A stretch of DNA of 64,000 nucleotides, taken from NCBI RefSeq assembly GCF_000275725.1, contig NZ_AJTS01000052.1, positions 16,846 through 80,845 of the forward strand, in the 5' to 3' direction. Made by a program: the position numbers and the translations under genes. This DNA is from Vreelandella stevensii S18214. GTDB lineage: Bacteria > Pseudomonadota > Gammaproteobacteria > Pseudomonadales > Halomonadaceae. Position 1 is the first letter of the stretch, and each line of letters starts with the position of its first letter. Below the pieces are notes generated by a model, which was not told the DNA's origin, did not search any database, and saw nothing but the letters and a program-made list of their open reading frames with translations. Shown in pieces: positions 43,175 to 52,644 of the stretch.

Positions 43175-44467
43175 ATGAAAGTTTTGATGATCGGTGGCGG
43201 TGGCCGTGAACATGCCCTTGCCTGGAAGCTTGCCCAATCCCCCCAGGTCGAGCAGGTGTTCGTAGCGCCTGGTAATGCAGGCACGGCCACGGAGCCCAAG
43301 CTGAGCAATGTGTCCATTGCCGCAACCGACTTGCCGGCACTGGTGGCGTTTGCTCAGCAAGAGCAGGTCGCCCTGACGGTCGTTGGCCCGGAAGCGCCGC
43401 TGGTGGAAGGGGTGGTCGATCAATTTCAGGCAGCGGGCCTGACCATCTTTGGCCCTACCCAGGGGGCTGCTCAGTTGGAAGGCTCCAAGTCCTTCACCAA
43501 GGACTTCCTGGCCCGCCACGCCATTCCCACCGCCGACTACCAAACCTTCACGGCGGTCGAGCCAGCGCTTGACTACCTGGCCCGCATGGGCGCGCCCATC
43601 GTCATCAAGGCCGATGGTCTGGCCGCCGGCAAGGGCGTGATCGTGGCCATGAGCGAAGCCGAAGCCGAAGCCGCCATTCGCGATATGCTGGAAGCCAACG
43701 CCTTTGGCGATGCCGGTGCTCGGGTCGTCATCGAAGAGTTTCTGGATGGCGAAGAGGCCAGCTTCATTGTCATGGTCGACGGTGAGCATGTCGTGCCCAT
43801 GGCCACCAGTCAGGATCACAAGCGTGCCTACGATGGCGATACCGGCCCTAATACCGGCGGCATGGGGGCTTACTCACCGGCGCCTGTGGTCACGCCCGAG
43901 GTGGATGCCCGCATCATGGAGCAGGTGATCCTGCCTACCGTACGAGGCATGGCTGAAGAGGGCAATGCGTACACGGGCTTCCTGTATGCCGGTTTGATGA
44001 TCGACGCTGCGGGCCAACCCAAAGTGATCGAATACAACTGCCGCTTTGGTGACCCGGAAACCCAGCCCATCATGATGCGTCTGGTGTCGGATCTGGCGGA
44101 GCTTTGTCTGGCGGGCGCTAAAGGCGAGCTGGCAGGCAAGCAGTGTGAATGGGACAGCCGCGCGGCGGTGGGCGTGGTCATGGCGGCGGGCGGTTATCCC
44201 GGCAGCTATCGTAAAGGCGATGTGATTCACGGCTTGGCCGATGCCGAACAGGCCCAGTGCAAGGTGTTCCACGCGGGCACTGCCCTGACCGATGAAGGCG
44301 AGATCGCCACGGCCGGGGGGCGCGTACTGTGTGTCACGGCGCTGGGCGACAGCGTGTCGGCTGCTCAGCAGCAGGCCTATCAGGGTGTCAAGGCCATTCA
44401 ATGGGAAGGCGCCGAGTTCCGCCGTGATATCGCCTTCCGCGCCATTGCCCGGGAAGTGAATCACTAA
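43175..44467 (+). CDS. purD: Phosphoribosylamine-glycine ligase (GARS)
   Basis: The 430-residue ATP-grasp enzyme starts at ATG 43175 after GAAGGA. It opens MKVLMIGGGGREHALAWKLA and has VGPEAPLVEGVVDQF, GPTQGAAQLEGSKSFTKDFL, the ATP-binding IVIKADGLAAGKGVIVA, and GGMGAYSPAPVVTPE. It catalyses step 2 of purine synthesis. The length is normal. In many gammaproteobacteria purH precedes purD; here phaR does. Confidence 0.97.
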   Translation: MKVLMIGGGGREHALAWKLAQSPQVEQVFVAPGNAGTATEPKLSNVSIAATDLPALVAFAQQEQVALTVVGPEAPLVEGVVDQFQAAGLTIFGPTQGAAQLEGSKSFTKDFLARHAIPTADYQTFTAVEPALDYLARMGAPIVIKADGLAAGKGVIVAMSEAEAEAAIRDMLEANAFGDAGARVVIEEFLDGEEASFIVMVDGEHVVPMATSQDHKRAYDGDTGPNTGGMGAYSPAPVVTPEVDARIMEQVILPTVRGMAEEGNAYTGFLYAGLMIDAAGQPKVIEYNCRFGDPETQPIMMRLVSDLAELCLAGAKGELAGKQCEWDSRAAVGVVMAAGGYPGSYRKGDVIHGLADAEQAQCKVFHAGTALTDEGEIATAGGRVLCVTALGDSVSAAQQQAYQGVKAIQWEGAEFRRDIAFRAIAREVNH

Positions 44468-44501
44468 CGACCTCTTTCGTCACCCAAGCAGGAGAGCCGT
44501 C

Positions 44502-44942
44502 ATGGAACGCGTTGCTATCGAATTTCCCGCAGACGCGGTGATCCACCGCCATACCCTCTCGGTGCGGGTGACTGACATGAACTACGGCCGCCACCTGGGG
44601 CATGATGCCCTGGTGTCGCTGCTGCATGAGGCCAGGGCGCAAGCACTGGGTAGCCTGCACTTGCCCGAGTGGGACATGGGCGGCTATCCCAGTGTCGTGG
44701 TAGACCTGGCGATACAGTATCAGCAGGAAGCGCGCTTCCCGGAGGTGCTGGTCATCGAGACGGCGGTGCCTGAACCGCAGGGCAAGGCACTGACTGTCTA
44801 TCAGCGTGTCTTGAAGGAAGGCAGCGAGACTGTGGTGGCCACGGCCCGAATCAACAAGCTGCTGCTGGATCTGGGGGCGGGCAAGCCGGTGCCCATTCCT
44901 GACGCGGTGAAGCAGACACTCGCCGAGGCAAGGGGGAGCTGA
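44502..44942 (+). CDS. Acyl-CoA thioesterase-like hotdog protein (4HBT)
   Basis: The 146-residue protein has the hotdog-fold pattern of 4-hydroxybenzoyl-CoA thioesterases: RVTDMNYGRHLGHDALVSLLHEARAQAL, where the first Asp and His and the Glu of HEAR are catalytic candidates, then VVVDLAIQYQQEARFPEVL and an internal QRVLKEGSETVVATARI strand. AGGAG lies upstream of the ATG. TGATG links it to prkB. The substrate is unknown. Confidence 0.88.
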   Translation: MERVAIEFPADAVIHRHTLSVRVTDMNYGRHLGHDALVSLLHEARAQALGSLHLPEWDMGGYPSVVVDLAIQYQQEARFPEVLVIETAVPEPQGKALTVYQRVLKEGSETVVATARINKLLLDLGAGKPVPIPDAVKQTLAEARGS

Positions 44943-45814
44943 TGTCCCGAGAGTATCCCATCATTGCCATCACCGGCTCCTCTGGGGCTGGCACCACCAC
45001 GGTGCGCCGTAGCTTCGAACGGATGTTTCTAAGAGAAGACGTTCACGCGGCCATGGTGGATGGTGATGCCTTCCATCGCTATACCCGCGATGACCTCAAA
45101 CGTATCTTCCGCGAAGAGCCCGAACGCAAGGATGAGCTTTCTCACTTTGCCGTCGAGGCCAACCTGCTGGATCGCCTGGAGGGCCTGTTCGTCGAGTACG
45201 GTGAACACGGCACCGGTACCTACCGGCACTACATCCATGCAGAAGACAAGCAGAAGATCGAAGCCGGTTACCGAGTGGGCACCTTTACCGAATGGCAGGC
45301 GCTGCCTTGCGGCACTGACCTGCTGTTTTACGAAGGGCTGCACGGTGGGCTGGTGACCCGCGAGTACGATATTGCTCGGCACGTGGATTTGCTGGTGGGC
45401 GTTGCGCCGACCATGAACCTGGAGTGGATTCAGAAGATCGATCGTGACACCAAGCTGCGTGGCTATTCCCAGGAAGCGGTCATCGACACCATTCTGGGGC
45501 GCATGGACGATTACGTGCGCTATATCCAGCCGCAGTTTTCGCGTACCCATATCAACTTTCAGCGCGTGCCCACCGTCGACACCTCCAACCCCTTCGAGGT
45601 GCAGGATATCCCCACCGATGCCGAGTCTTTCGTGGTGATTCGCTTTCGCGACCCCTCGACCGTGGATTTCCCTTGGCTGCTGGCCATGATCAAGGATGCG
45701 TTCATGACGCGGCCCCACACGCTGGTGGTGCCCGGTGCACGCATGTCGTTGGCGATGGAGTTGATCCTCGCCCCGTTGGTTCGCCACCTGCTGGCTCAGC
45801 GCCGTTTCCGATAG
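44942..45814 (+). CDS. prkB: Phosphoribulokinase-family protein (PrkB)
   Basis: The 290-residue protein has a P-loop near its N-terminus (IITGSSGAGTTTVRRSFERM-like), then DGDAFHRYTRDDLK, EGLHGGLVTREYDIARHVD and FSRTHINFQRVPTVDTSNPF. It matches the PrkB group found in many gammaproteobacteria that lack the Calvin cycle, so its substrate is probably not ribulose-5-phosphate and is unknown. No RubisCO genes are in the window. Translation is coupled to the thioesterase gene. Confidence 0.9.
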   Translation: MSREYPIIAITGSSGAGTTTVRRSFERMFLREDVHAAMVDGDAFHRYTRDDLKRIFREEPERKDELSHFAVEANLLDRLEGLFVEYGEHGTGTYRHYIHAEDKQKIEAGYRVGTFTEWQALPCGTDLLFYEGLHGGLVTREYDIARHVDLLVGVAPTMNLEWIQKIDRDTKLRGYSQEAVIDTILGRMDDYVRYIQPQFSRTHINFQRVPTVDTSNPFEVQDIPTDAESFVVIRFRDPSTVDFPWLLAMIKDAFMTRPHTLVVPGARMSLAMELILAPLVRHLLAQRRFR

Positions 45815-45866
45815 GCGCGTTTAGCTGGCTCTTTTGACAATAACGCGCCACACCAAGGAGGCTGCG

Positions 45867-46208
45867 ATGGAGTGCCTGTTTTGTAAAATCATCAACCGCG
45901 AGATTCCTGCGGACATCGTCTACGAAGACGAGCATGTGCTTGCCTTTAACGATATTAGCCCTCAGGCGCCTACGCATCAGCTGATCATCCCTAAAAAGCA
46001 CATCGCCACGCTCAATGACATTGCGCCTGACGACCTGCCGGTGATCGGCCGCTTGCAATATACCGCTGCCCAGTTGGCCAAACAGCAGGGATTTGCCGAA
46101 GACGGCTATCGGGTGGTCATGAACTGTAACGAAATGGGCGGACAGACGGTCTACCACATCCATATGCACCTGATGGGCGGGCGTCAGTTCACTTGGCCTG
46201 CAGGCTAA
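45867..46208 (+). CDS. HIT-family nucleotide hydrolase (HinT-like)
   Basis: The 113-residue protein starts at ATG 45867 after AAGGAGG. It begins [20 protein letters not shown] and has the histidine triad at His97, His99 and His101 ([10 protein letters not shown]). CLFC near the N-terminus may bind zinc, as in some HinT proteins. The family hydrolyses adenosine phosphoramidates and aminoacyl adenylates. Confidence 0.94.
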   Translation: MECLFCKIINREIPADIVYEDEHVLAFNDISPQAPTHQLIIPKKHIATLNDIAPDDLPVIGRLQYTAAQLAKQQGFAEDGYRVVMNCNEMGGQTVYHIHMHLMGGRQFTWPAG

Positions 46209-46215
46209 GTCTAAC

Positions 46216-46420
46216 GCGGGAGGCTCGCTTTGGCGGGGCAGAAGCACCTGGTGGGAGCTGCTTTTGCGGGCGAGAGGCGCTAGTGGGAGGCCGCTTTAGC
46301 GGGCGAAGGGCGCCGTCAGGCGCCCTGGCAAAGTCAGCCATCGCGAGCTAAAGCTTCCTCCCACACCCGCCCTGCCAGGCACCGGTGGGAGGTCGCTTTA
46401 GCAGGCGAAAGGCGCCCGCG
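46216..46420. repeat. Cluster of REP-like units (GTGGGAGG...CGCTTTAGCGGGCGA type)
   Basis: Direct units lie at about 46216, 46251, 46282 and 46386, with one inverted unit near 46343-46364 (cgcgagctaaagcttcctcc). A perfect hairpin agggcgcc / ggcgccct sits at 46307-46326 and could stop transcription from either side. The whole gap between the HIT gene and ettA is made of these units. Confidence 0.8.
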
Positions 46421-46421
46421 G

Positions 46422-48083
46422 TTAAGCGTCGATACGCTTGTACTTCATGCGCTTCGGCGTGTCGTTGCCGACTCGTTTCTTGTGATCTTCTTCGTATTCC
46501 GTGTAATTGCCATCGAAGAACACCACTTCAGAGTCGCCCTCGAAGGCCAGGATGTGCGTGGCGATACGATCCAGGAACCAACGGTCGTGGGAGATCACCA
46601 TGGCGCAGCCGGGGAAGGCCAGTAGCGCTTCTTCCAGGGCGCGCAGTGTCTCGATGTCCAGGTCGTTGGAGGGTTCGTCCAGCAGCAATACGTTGGCACC
46701 CTGCTTGAGGGTTTGCGCCAGCTGCAGGCGCCCGCGCTCACCGCCCGACAGCTCATCCAGGCGCTTCTGCTGGTCGTTGCCCTTGAAGTTGAAGCGACCC
46801 ACGTAGGCACGCGAAGAGACTTCGTAGCCGTTGATATTGAGAATGTCCTGACCGTCGGACACCGCTTCCCATACCGTCTGCTTGTCGTCCAGCGCATCGC
46901 GCAACTGCTCGACGTAGGCGATATCCACGGTTTCACCGATCACCACGTCGCCCGCATCCGGCTGCTCCTTGCCGGTGACCAGCTTGAACAGCGTCGATTT
47001 ACCCGCGCCGTTACCGCCGACGATGCCGACAATGGCCCCCTGGGGAATGGTAAAGGAGAGGTCCTGGTAGAGCAGCTTGTCATCGAAACGCTTGGTGACG
47101 TTGTGGAATTCGATGACCTTGTCACCCAGGCGCGGGCCAGGCGGAATGTAGATTTCGTTGGTTTCGTTGCGCTTCTGGTAGTCGCCGGACTGCATCTCTT
47201 CAAAGCGATTGAGACGCGCCTTGCTTTTTGCCTGGCGGCCTTTGGCGTTGCTGCGTACCCACTCCAGCTCCTGCTTGATGGCCTTCTGGCGCGAGGCTTC
47301 CTGCTTGGCTTCCTGGGTCAGGCGCTGCTCTTTCTGCTCCAGCCACTGAGAGTAGTTGCCTTCGAAGGGGATGCCCTGGCCACGATCCAGCTCGAGAATC
47401 CAGCCCGCCACGTTGTCCAGGAAATAGCGGTCGTGAGTGATCGCCACGACGGTGCCGTTGTAGTCGTGCAGGAAGCGCTCCAGCCAGGCCACCGATTCCG
47501 CATCCAGGTGGTTGGTGGGTTCGTCCAGCAGCAGCATGTCCGGGCTGGACAGCAGCAGGCGGCACAGAGCCACACGGCGGCGCTCGCCCCCGGAAAGGTT
47601 GCCTACCTTGGCGTCCCAGGGCGGCAGACGCAGCGCTTCGGCGGCCACTTCCAGCTTACGCTCGATGTTATGCGCATCGGCGGCTTCGATGATGTTTTCG
47701 AGGCGCGCCTGTTCGCTGGCGAGGGCATCGAAGTCTGCATCCGGTTCTGCGTAAGCCGCGTACACCGCATCCAGTTTCTGCTGAGCTTCCTTCAGGGCAC
47801 CTAGCGCTTCTTCGACGGTATCCCGGACGTTTTTCTCGTCGTCCAGCTGCGGCTCCTGAGGCAGGTAGCCCACGTTGATGCCGGGCATCGGACGAGCTTC
47901 ACCTTCAAACTCTTTATCGACACCGGCCATGATGCGCAGCAGCGTGGATTTACCGGCGCCGTTCAGGCCTAGTACGCCGATTTTGGCGCCCGGGAAGAAC
48001 GACAGCGAGATATCCTTGAGAATTTGCTTCTTGGGCGGCACGACTTTGCCAACCCGATTCATGGTGAATACGTATTGCGCCAT
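46422..48083 (-). CDS. ettA: Energy-dependent translational throttle protein EttA (ABC-F)
   Basis: The 553-residue protein is a soluble ABC-F ATPase with two nucleotide-binding domains: GVLGLNGAGKSTLLRIMAG and LSGGERRRVALCRLLL in the first, GIVGGNGAGKSTLFKLVTG and LSGGERGRLQLAQTLK in the second. A charged linker (about 240-320) contains the P-site tRNA interaction motif. There is no membrane domain. EttA binds the ribosomal E site and gates translation according to the ADP/ATP ratio. It is a single gene. Confidence 0.96.
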   Translation of the reverse strand: MAQYVFTMNRVGKVVPPKKQILKDISLSFFPGAKIGVLGLNGAGKSTLLRIMAGVDKEFEGEARPMPGINVGYLPQEPQLDDEKNVRDTVEEALGALKEAQQKLDAVYAAYAEPDADFDALASEQARLENIIEAADAHNIERKLEVAAEALRLPPWDAKVGNLSGGERRRVALCRLLLSSPDMLLLDEPTNHLDAESVAWLERFLHDYNGTVVAITHDRYFLDNVAGWILELDRGQGIPFEGNYSQWLEQKEQRLTQEAKQEASRQKAIKQELEWVRSNAKGRQAKSKARLNRFEEMQSGDYQKRNETNEIYIPPGPRLGDKVIEFHNVTKRFDDKLLYQDLSFTIPQGAIVGIVGGNGAGKSTLFKLVTGKEQPDAGDVVIGETVDIAYVEQLRDALDDKQTVWEAVSDGQDILNINGYEVSSRAYVGRFNFKGNDQQKRLDELSGGERGRLQLAQTLKQGANVLLLDEPSNDLDIETLRALEEALLAFPGCAMVISHDRWFLDRIATHILAFEGDSEVVFFDGNYTEYEEDHKKRVGNDTPKRMKYKRIDA

Positions 48084-48252
48084 GGAAATCCGTTAGGTTG
48101 TGGTAAAAGCGGGGCCAGCGGTGCTGGCTTGGTGTACAGATGATAGTGCCCAGCGCGGCTAAAGGCCAGCCGCACGGTACTGAGTCAGGTGAGCAGGATG
48201 AAACGAAAAAACGTGCGGAAATGAAAAATTCTACGCAGACTGGTTTGAATCT

Positions 48253-48690
48253 ATTGGCCTCCCACAGGCTGGCCTGGAGGCACTCACTGCTGCGGGAGGG
48301 GGTTGTTGTGGGAGGGAGCTTTAGCTCGCGACGATTCAGGCACCAGTGCCTGCCCAGACAGTCGCCCAATGAAATTGGCCTCCCACAGGCAGGTTGGGGT
48401 GGCTACTCAGGCTATCCTGAACCCACAGGCCCCACCCCCGCCACTTTGCTGTTGTGGGAGGGGGCTTTAGCCCGCGATGATGGCGGCAGCGGTGCCTGCC
48501 CAGACAGTCGCCCAATGAATTGGCCTCCCACAAGCTGGCCTAGAGGCACTCACTGCTGCGGGAGGGGGTTGTTGTGGGAGGGAGCTTTAGCTCGCGACGA
48601 TTCAGGCACCGGTGCCTGCCCAGGCCGTCGCCCAATGAATTGGCCTCCCACAAGCAGGTTTGGGTGGCTACCCAGGCTATCCTGAATCCA
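48253..48690. repeat. Three REP/BIME-like units in tandem
   Basis: Each ~80-bp core runs from gtgggaggg.gctttag.(t/c)cgcga to cgcccaatgaa(a)ttggcctcccac: about 48308-48387, 48454-48532 and 48574-48652. Longer flanks of the first and third are also duplicated, including ggaggcactcactgctgcgg and ggctatcctgaa, so a ~165-bp unit has been copied. They fill most of the 686-bp gap between ettA and the next gene. Short open frames here are repeat shadows, and I see no gene. Confidence 0.85.
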
Positions 48691-48769
48691 TTACGCGCTG
48701 AATTAAATGAAAAGGGGCAATCCAATGATTGCCCCCTGTTCGAACGACAGAGCATCTACCCGTAAGGCG

Positions 48770-48982
48770 CTACTCTTCTTCGTCCCAGTCGTCTTTGATG
48801 GCACGCTGCAGGCGTCGCTCTTCTAGCCATGCTTCCACCTGGCGCCGTGCGCGCAGGGTGTCGGCCTTGCTGGGTTTGCTCTTGGCATATTGATCGTCGT
48901 TGACCGCGTCCAGGTTGTCGAAGTCGTCGGCGTCCAGCCCGTCGCTGGTGTAGGTCTCACGATTCAAGGGGTCACGGCTCAT
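48770..48982 (-). CDS. Small acidic protein, PA3496-like
   Basis: The 70-residue protein has an acidic N-terminal half (DGLDADDFDNLDAVNDD) and a basic helical C-terminal half (RARRQVEAWLEERRLQRAIK). This pattern fits a small family known in Pseudomonas as PA3496, annotated as a putative envelope integrity protein; the match is from memory. There is no signal peptide. GGAG lies ahead of the ATG. Confidence 0.7.
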   Translation of the reverse strand: MSRDPLNRETYTSDGLDADDFDNLDAVNDDQYAKSKPSKADTLRARRQVEAWLEERRLQRAIKDDWDEEE

Positions 48983-49164
48983 GGTATGCCCTCCAACCCA
49001 AGCCGGCGCACCGGCATCACAACGGCTCCCTTCCGCAGGGAGCGCCTAACGCTAAACAAGCGCCTAGGCGCTATATAACGCCAGTTGGGATGAAGTTCAA
49101 GCACAAACTTGCCTTGGCCGCCATTAAATCCCCAGAGCTACCAAAAGCAGCATGGCCACAAACG

Positions 49165-49602
49165 CTATTCGGCCAGAGCCTGCTGTTCTTTCAGCGCTGC
49201 CAAAGCCAGCTGGGCTTCGACCCGTTCGGTGACGTCTTTCTGCACGCCGATGTAGTACATCAGGTTGTCGGCTTCATCATAAACCGGCGTAATCGATAGC
49301 TCGTTCCAGAACATCGTGCCGTCTTTACGATAGTTGCGCAGCACTTCGCGAGAGGGACGTCCATCCTGCAGCGCATCACGAATCGACGCGAGCGCATCCT
49401 GATCGCGGTCTTCGTTCTGCAGGAAACGACAATCTCGATACAGGATTTCGTCTGCGCTATAGCCGGTCAGTCGTTCGAAGCCCTTGTTGACGTAAATCAG
49501 AATGTTTTCGTCACCTTCCTGCTCTGCAACGACAATGCCATCTTCAGAAGCATCAACAATGCGTTCGAGTAACTCCGGGCTGATCAAGGGAGATCGTTTC
49601 AT
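49165..49602 (-). CDS. Short LOV-domain blue-light photoreceptor
   Basis: The 145-residue protein is placed from ATG 49602 (AGGAA upstream); an ATG 9 codons earlier has no ribosome site. It is one PAS/LOV domain: DASEDGIVVAEQEGDENILI, GYSADEILYRDCRFLQNEDR with photoactive Cys58 and the LOV motif (D)CRFLQ, then NYRKDGTMFWNELSITPVYD and YYIGVQKDVTER, and a helical C-terminal extension with no output domain. It closely resembles Pseudomonas putida PpSB1-LOV as I recall it. Such proteins bind FMN and form a cysteinyl adduct in blue light. The partner is unknown. Confidence 0.88.
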   Translation of the reverse strand: MKRSPLISPELLERIVDASEDGIVVAEQEGDENILIYVNKGFERLTGYSADEILYRDCRFLQNEDRDQDALASIRDALQDGRPSREVLRNYRKDGTMFWNELSITPVYDEADNLMYYIGVQKDVTERVEAQLALAALKEQQALAE

Positions 49603-49786
49603 CAATGGATTCCTGTTGCTTCTCGTCATTCTAGCCGTGTCGCTGTTCGTCAGCGCGAGGCTCGTTATAGGCAGGGTAGGCGATGCCACTTACCACTGAT
49701 TACAGCTAGGATAGCAAAAAAACCACGTTACGCCGTGATTCCCGCCCATCATGGCGAGCGTTGCACGGGTTTGCAATCCTTGAAGA

Positions 49787-51100
49787 TCACTCTGCTTCTG
49801 GAAGACGCTGAGCGCTTACCATGGCCCCGAGTGCCGTGGCCGCCAGCACCAGCAGCAATAGGCTGCTGCCAAGCCACTGGGCCAGCCCGCCAATCAGGCC
49901 GCCCACTGCCAGCATGAGCACCCCTGTGAAGGTATTGGATAGCGCCACATATAGTGCGCGGTTGTCCTGATTGGCCATATCGACCAGATAGGTCTTGCGG
50001 CCCAAGCGAACCCCGTGGTGAATGATCATCAGCAGGGCATAAACGCCGGCATAGGGCAGCACGCTGCGTGTCCACTCCCCCGGTAGCCAGGCAATGCCCG
50101 CGCCAAGGCAGCAGCACAGAGCAGTACCGATAGCAGCGTCGCGCATGACGCGGCGACTGGACTGGTCGGCACGTTTTCCCCAAATGGGGCTGGCAATCAT
50201 CGCTGACAACCCGGACACCACCACCATGATGCCTAGCCCGCCCAGCTCACTGCCGCTTTGTTGTTGGCCCAACAGCGCCAGGTAGGGCAGGGCAAGCGCA
50301 CTGGAAAGCAATAAGGCCCTGGCCAGATTGAAGTGCAGAAAGGTGCGGTCCTCACGCATCAGGGTGAGACCGAGTTTGATGCTGTCCCAGGCGTTTTCAC
50401 CGCCTTCTACGGCGCCTGGCACCTCCTTGATGCGCGCTGCGCTGAACGCGTTGAGCAACCATCCCGCCGCCGCGACACATAACAATAGGGCCAGCGCCAC
50501 GTTACTTGGGCGGTCACCGAACCACAGCAACACACCGCCCGCCGCCAGCGTGGCGGCACCTGCTACGCTGCCACTCCAGCCCATGAGGGTCCCTCGCCTG
50601 CGCTTGGCGATGGTCTTGCCAAGGACGTCCTTGGTGGCGATCGATGAGAGCCCTCTCGCTAATGACAGTACCACCAGCACCGCCAGCACCAGAAATCCGC
50701 CCAGCGTGCCACTTCCCCAGAGCGCCAGTAACGCGAGGAACAGTGCGGCCAAGGCTTGAAGAAGCGCTCCGGTGACCCATACCCACTTGCGCTGAGGTTT
50801 CAGGCGGATGAAGCCTGCCACGAACAGCTGAGGCAGCAGCGCGCCAGCCTCACGGATGGGGACCAGCAAGCCCACCATCCACACTGGCGCACCGATGATG
50901 CCCATCAACCAGGGCAATACCAGCCTTGCACTGGAGAGTTCATCCGCCAGCTTGTTACCCAATGCCGCCCATAGATGATGGAAAAAGTTACGCGGCTGCT
51001 CCTGGCAAGCGCCCTCGGGGATGTCGGCACACATACGGCTGTCGTCATCGCCCGTCAGCCACTCATAGAGACGCGTTTGTGAAACATCTGGCTGGGCCAT
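49787..51100 (-). CDS. MFS-type transporter
   Basis: The 437-residue protein has an unusually long hydrophilic N-terminus (about 60 residues, including DDDSRMCADIPEGACQEQ), then about 12 helices in the MFS pattern: ARLVLPWLMGIIGAPVWMVG, RGLSSIATKDVLGKTIAKRRRG (the loop 2-3 type basic motif), and GVRLGRKTYLVDMANQDNRA in the second half. The substrate is unknown. Similar proteins occur in Halomonas and Marinobacter without known function. Confidence 0.82.
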   Translation of the reverse strand: MAQPDVSQTRLYEWLTGDDDSRMCADIPEGACQEQPRNFFHHLWAALGNKLADELSSARLVLPWLMGIIGAPVWMVGLLVPIREAGALLPQLFVAGFIRLKPQRKWVWVTGALLQALAALFLALLALWGSGTLGGFLVLAVLVVLSLARGLSSIATKDVLGKTIAKRRRGTLMGWSGSVAGAATLAAGGVLLWFGDRPSNVALALLLCVAAAGWLLNAFSAARIKEVPGAVEGGENAWDSIKLGLTLMREDRTFLHFNLARALLLSSALALPYLALLGQQQSGSELGGLGIMVVVSGLSAMIASPIWGKRADQSSRRVMRDAAIGTALCCCLGAGIAWLPGEWTRSVLPYAGVYALLMIIHHGVRLGRKTYLVDMANQDNRALYVALSNTFTGVLMLAVGGLIGGLAQWLGSSLLLLVLAATALGAMVSAQRLPEAE

Positions 51101-51211
51101 GGGGTTCCTTGGCAGTTGCTAATATAAGATGACAGAATGCTTGATCAATATCATAGCGTAATCGACATGATAGTTTAGCTTGTCAGGGAATTGGCCGATA
51201 AGGAGTACGCC

Positions 51212-51481
51212 ATGCCGCAGGTCCGGATTCACTACTGCACCCAGTGTCAGTGGCTGCTGCGCAGCGGCTGGTATGCCCAAGAGTTACTGTCCACGTTTGG
51301 TGAGCAGCTCGACCAGGTCGCGCTCGTGCCTTCCCATGGGGGCCGGTTTGAAATCTGGTGTGATGACACGCTGCTTTGGGAGCGCAAACGTGACGGCGGC
51401 TTCCCGGATATCAAGACGCTCAAACAGCAGGTACGCGATCACATCGACCCTGACCGTGACCTTGGGCACATCGACCGATGA
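51212..51481 (+). CDS. SelT/SelW/SelH (Rdx) family protein with CxxC
   Basis: The 89-residue protein starts at ATG 51212 after AAGGAG. It has the Rdx motif HYCTQCQWLLRSGWYAQELL with Cys9 and Cys12, and LVPSHGGRFEIWCDD, WERKRDGGFPDIKTLKQQVR. In eukaryotic SelW the second Cys is selenocysteine; here both are Cys. A thioredoxin-like redox role is likely. ATGA overlaps the EamA gene downstream. Confidence 0.92.
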   Translation: MPQVRIHYCTQCQWLLRSGWYAQELLSTFGEQLDQVALVPSHGGRFEIWCDDTLLWERKRDGGFPDIKTLKQQVRDHIDPDRDLGHIDR

Positions 51482-52365
51482 GCCAGGATAGAGCGGCTAT
51501 TCTGTATGGACTGGGGGCGGTCGCCCTTTGGTCGACGGTAGCGACCGCCTTCAAGCTGGCACTCTCCTGGATGAGCCCGTTAGAGCTAATGTGGCTAGCG
51601 GCGTTGGTGTCATGGCTGTTGATGGGCGCGCTGGTAGTTGCTCAAGGGCGCATGCAGCAGGCGCTCAGGTACGGCTGGCGCACGGCCTTATGGGCGGGGC
51701 TGATGAACCCCGTCGCGTATTATCTGGTGTTGTTTGCAGCCTACGACCGCCTGCCAGGCCAGGAGGCCATGGCCTTGAACTACACTTGGGCATTGGCCAT
51801 GGCGTTTCTGGCGGTGCCTCTGCTGGGTCACCAGTTGACACGAAGAGACATGGTGGCCGGGCTGATCGCCTATGCCGGGGTGTGGGTCATTGCGACGCGT
51901 GGACAGGTTTTCAACGTCGCCTTCGAGGATGGTTTAGGCGTTGCGCTGGCGCTTGCCTCAACGTTGTTGTGGGCACTCTACTGGCTACTGAATGCGCGAG
52001 ATGCCCGGCCGCCGTTAGTGGGGCAGTGGCAAAACTTCAGTGTTGGGTTACCTTTTTTAACCATTCTGTTACTTTTTGGTCCGGGGTTTCAGTGGCATGG
52101 CATGACCGCGCTGGCCTCCGGCGTATACGTAGGATTGTTCGAGATGGGCATTGCCTTCGTGCTGTGGCAGTTGGCGATCCACAAGGTGTCTCGAACCGCC
52201 AAGGTGTCTACGTTGATATTTCTCTCTCCGCCGGTCTCTCTGTTATTGCTCTATGTCGTGGTGGGCGAGCCATTACTGAGCTCGACGTTGACTGGTCTAT
52301 TGCTGATCCTGGCGGGGCTGGCGCTTCAGCAGTGGCCGAGAAAGGAATTGCCCGCTACCGATTGA
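51478..52365 (+). CDS. EamA-family (DMT) membrane exporter
   Basis: The 295-residue protein has ten helices and two EamA repeats: LGAVALWSTVATAFKLALSW at the start, ALNYTWALAMAFLAVPLLGH, and TAKVSTLIFLSPPVSLLLLYVVVGEPL at the end. The start overlaps the SelW-like gene by ATGA. Substrate unknown. It has low similarity by eye to the EamA gene at 6791. Confidence 0.9.
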   Translation: MSQDRAAILYGLGAVALWSTVATAFKLALSWMSPLELMWLAALVSWLLMGALVVAQGRMQQALRYGWRTALWAGLMNPVAYYLVLFAAYDRLPGQEAMALNYTWALAMAFLAVPLLGHQLTRRDMVAGLIAYAGVWVIATRGQVFNVAFEDGLGVALALASTLLWALYWLLNARDARPPLVGQWQNFSVGLPFLTILLLFGPGFQWHGMTALASGVYVGLFEMGIAFVLWQLAIHKVSRTAKVSTLIFLSPPVSLLLLYVVVGEPLLSSTLTGLLLILAGLALQQWPRKELPATD

Positions 52366-52644
52366 GTGTTTTTTCAGCATGTTATTGTAAATTTTTGTGA
52401 CTTTTGTTTTTATGGCTTGCGACTGGTGCTCAGACGTTTAATTTTAGCTAATAGCAATTTGCCAGGGTGTTTTGTCTAGGCAGCACTCATGGTCAATTGA
52501 ACTCGGCGACAACAAAGCGCCATAGATGAGCCAGTGTTGGCGGGTAAGCAGCCAAGAGGGGTAACAATGCGCGGCAGCGTTGTTGCACAGGGAAAGGCTA
52601 CTTGCTCATCTGCAGCGAGAAACGTTCATTAGGGATTCACGGCC

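Noticed and set aside
44942-45814. Calvin-cycle phosphoribulokinase
   Set aside because: It matches the PrkB type of non-autotrophs, and no RubisCO or other Calvin-cycle gene is in the window.
48140-48765. Open frames in the gap after ettA
   Set aside because: They translate the REP-like repeats in either direction and repeat the same peptide segments.
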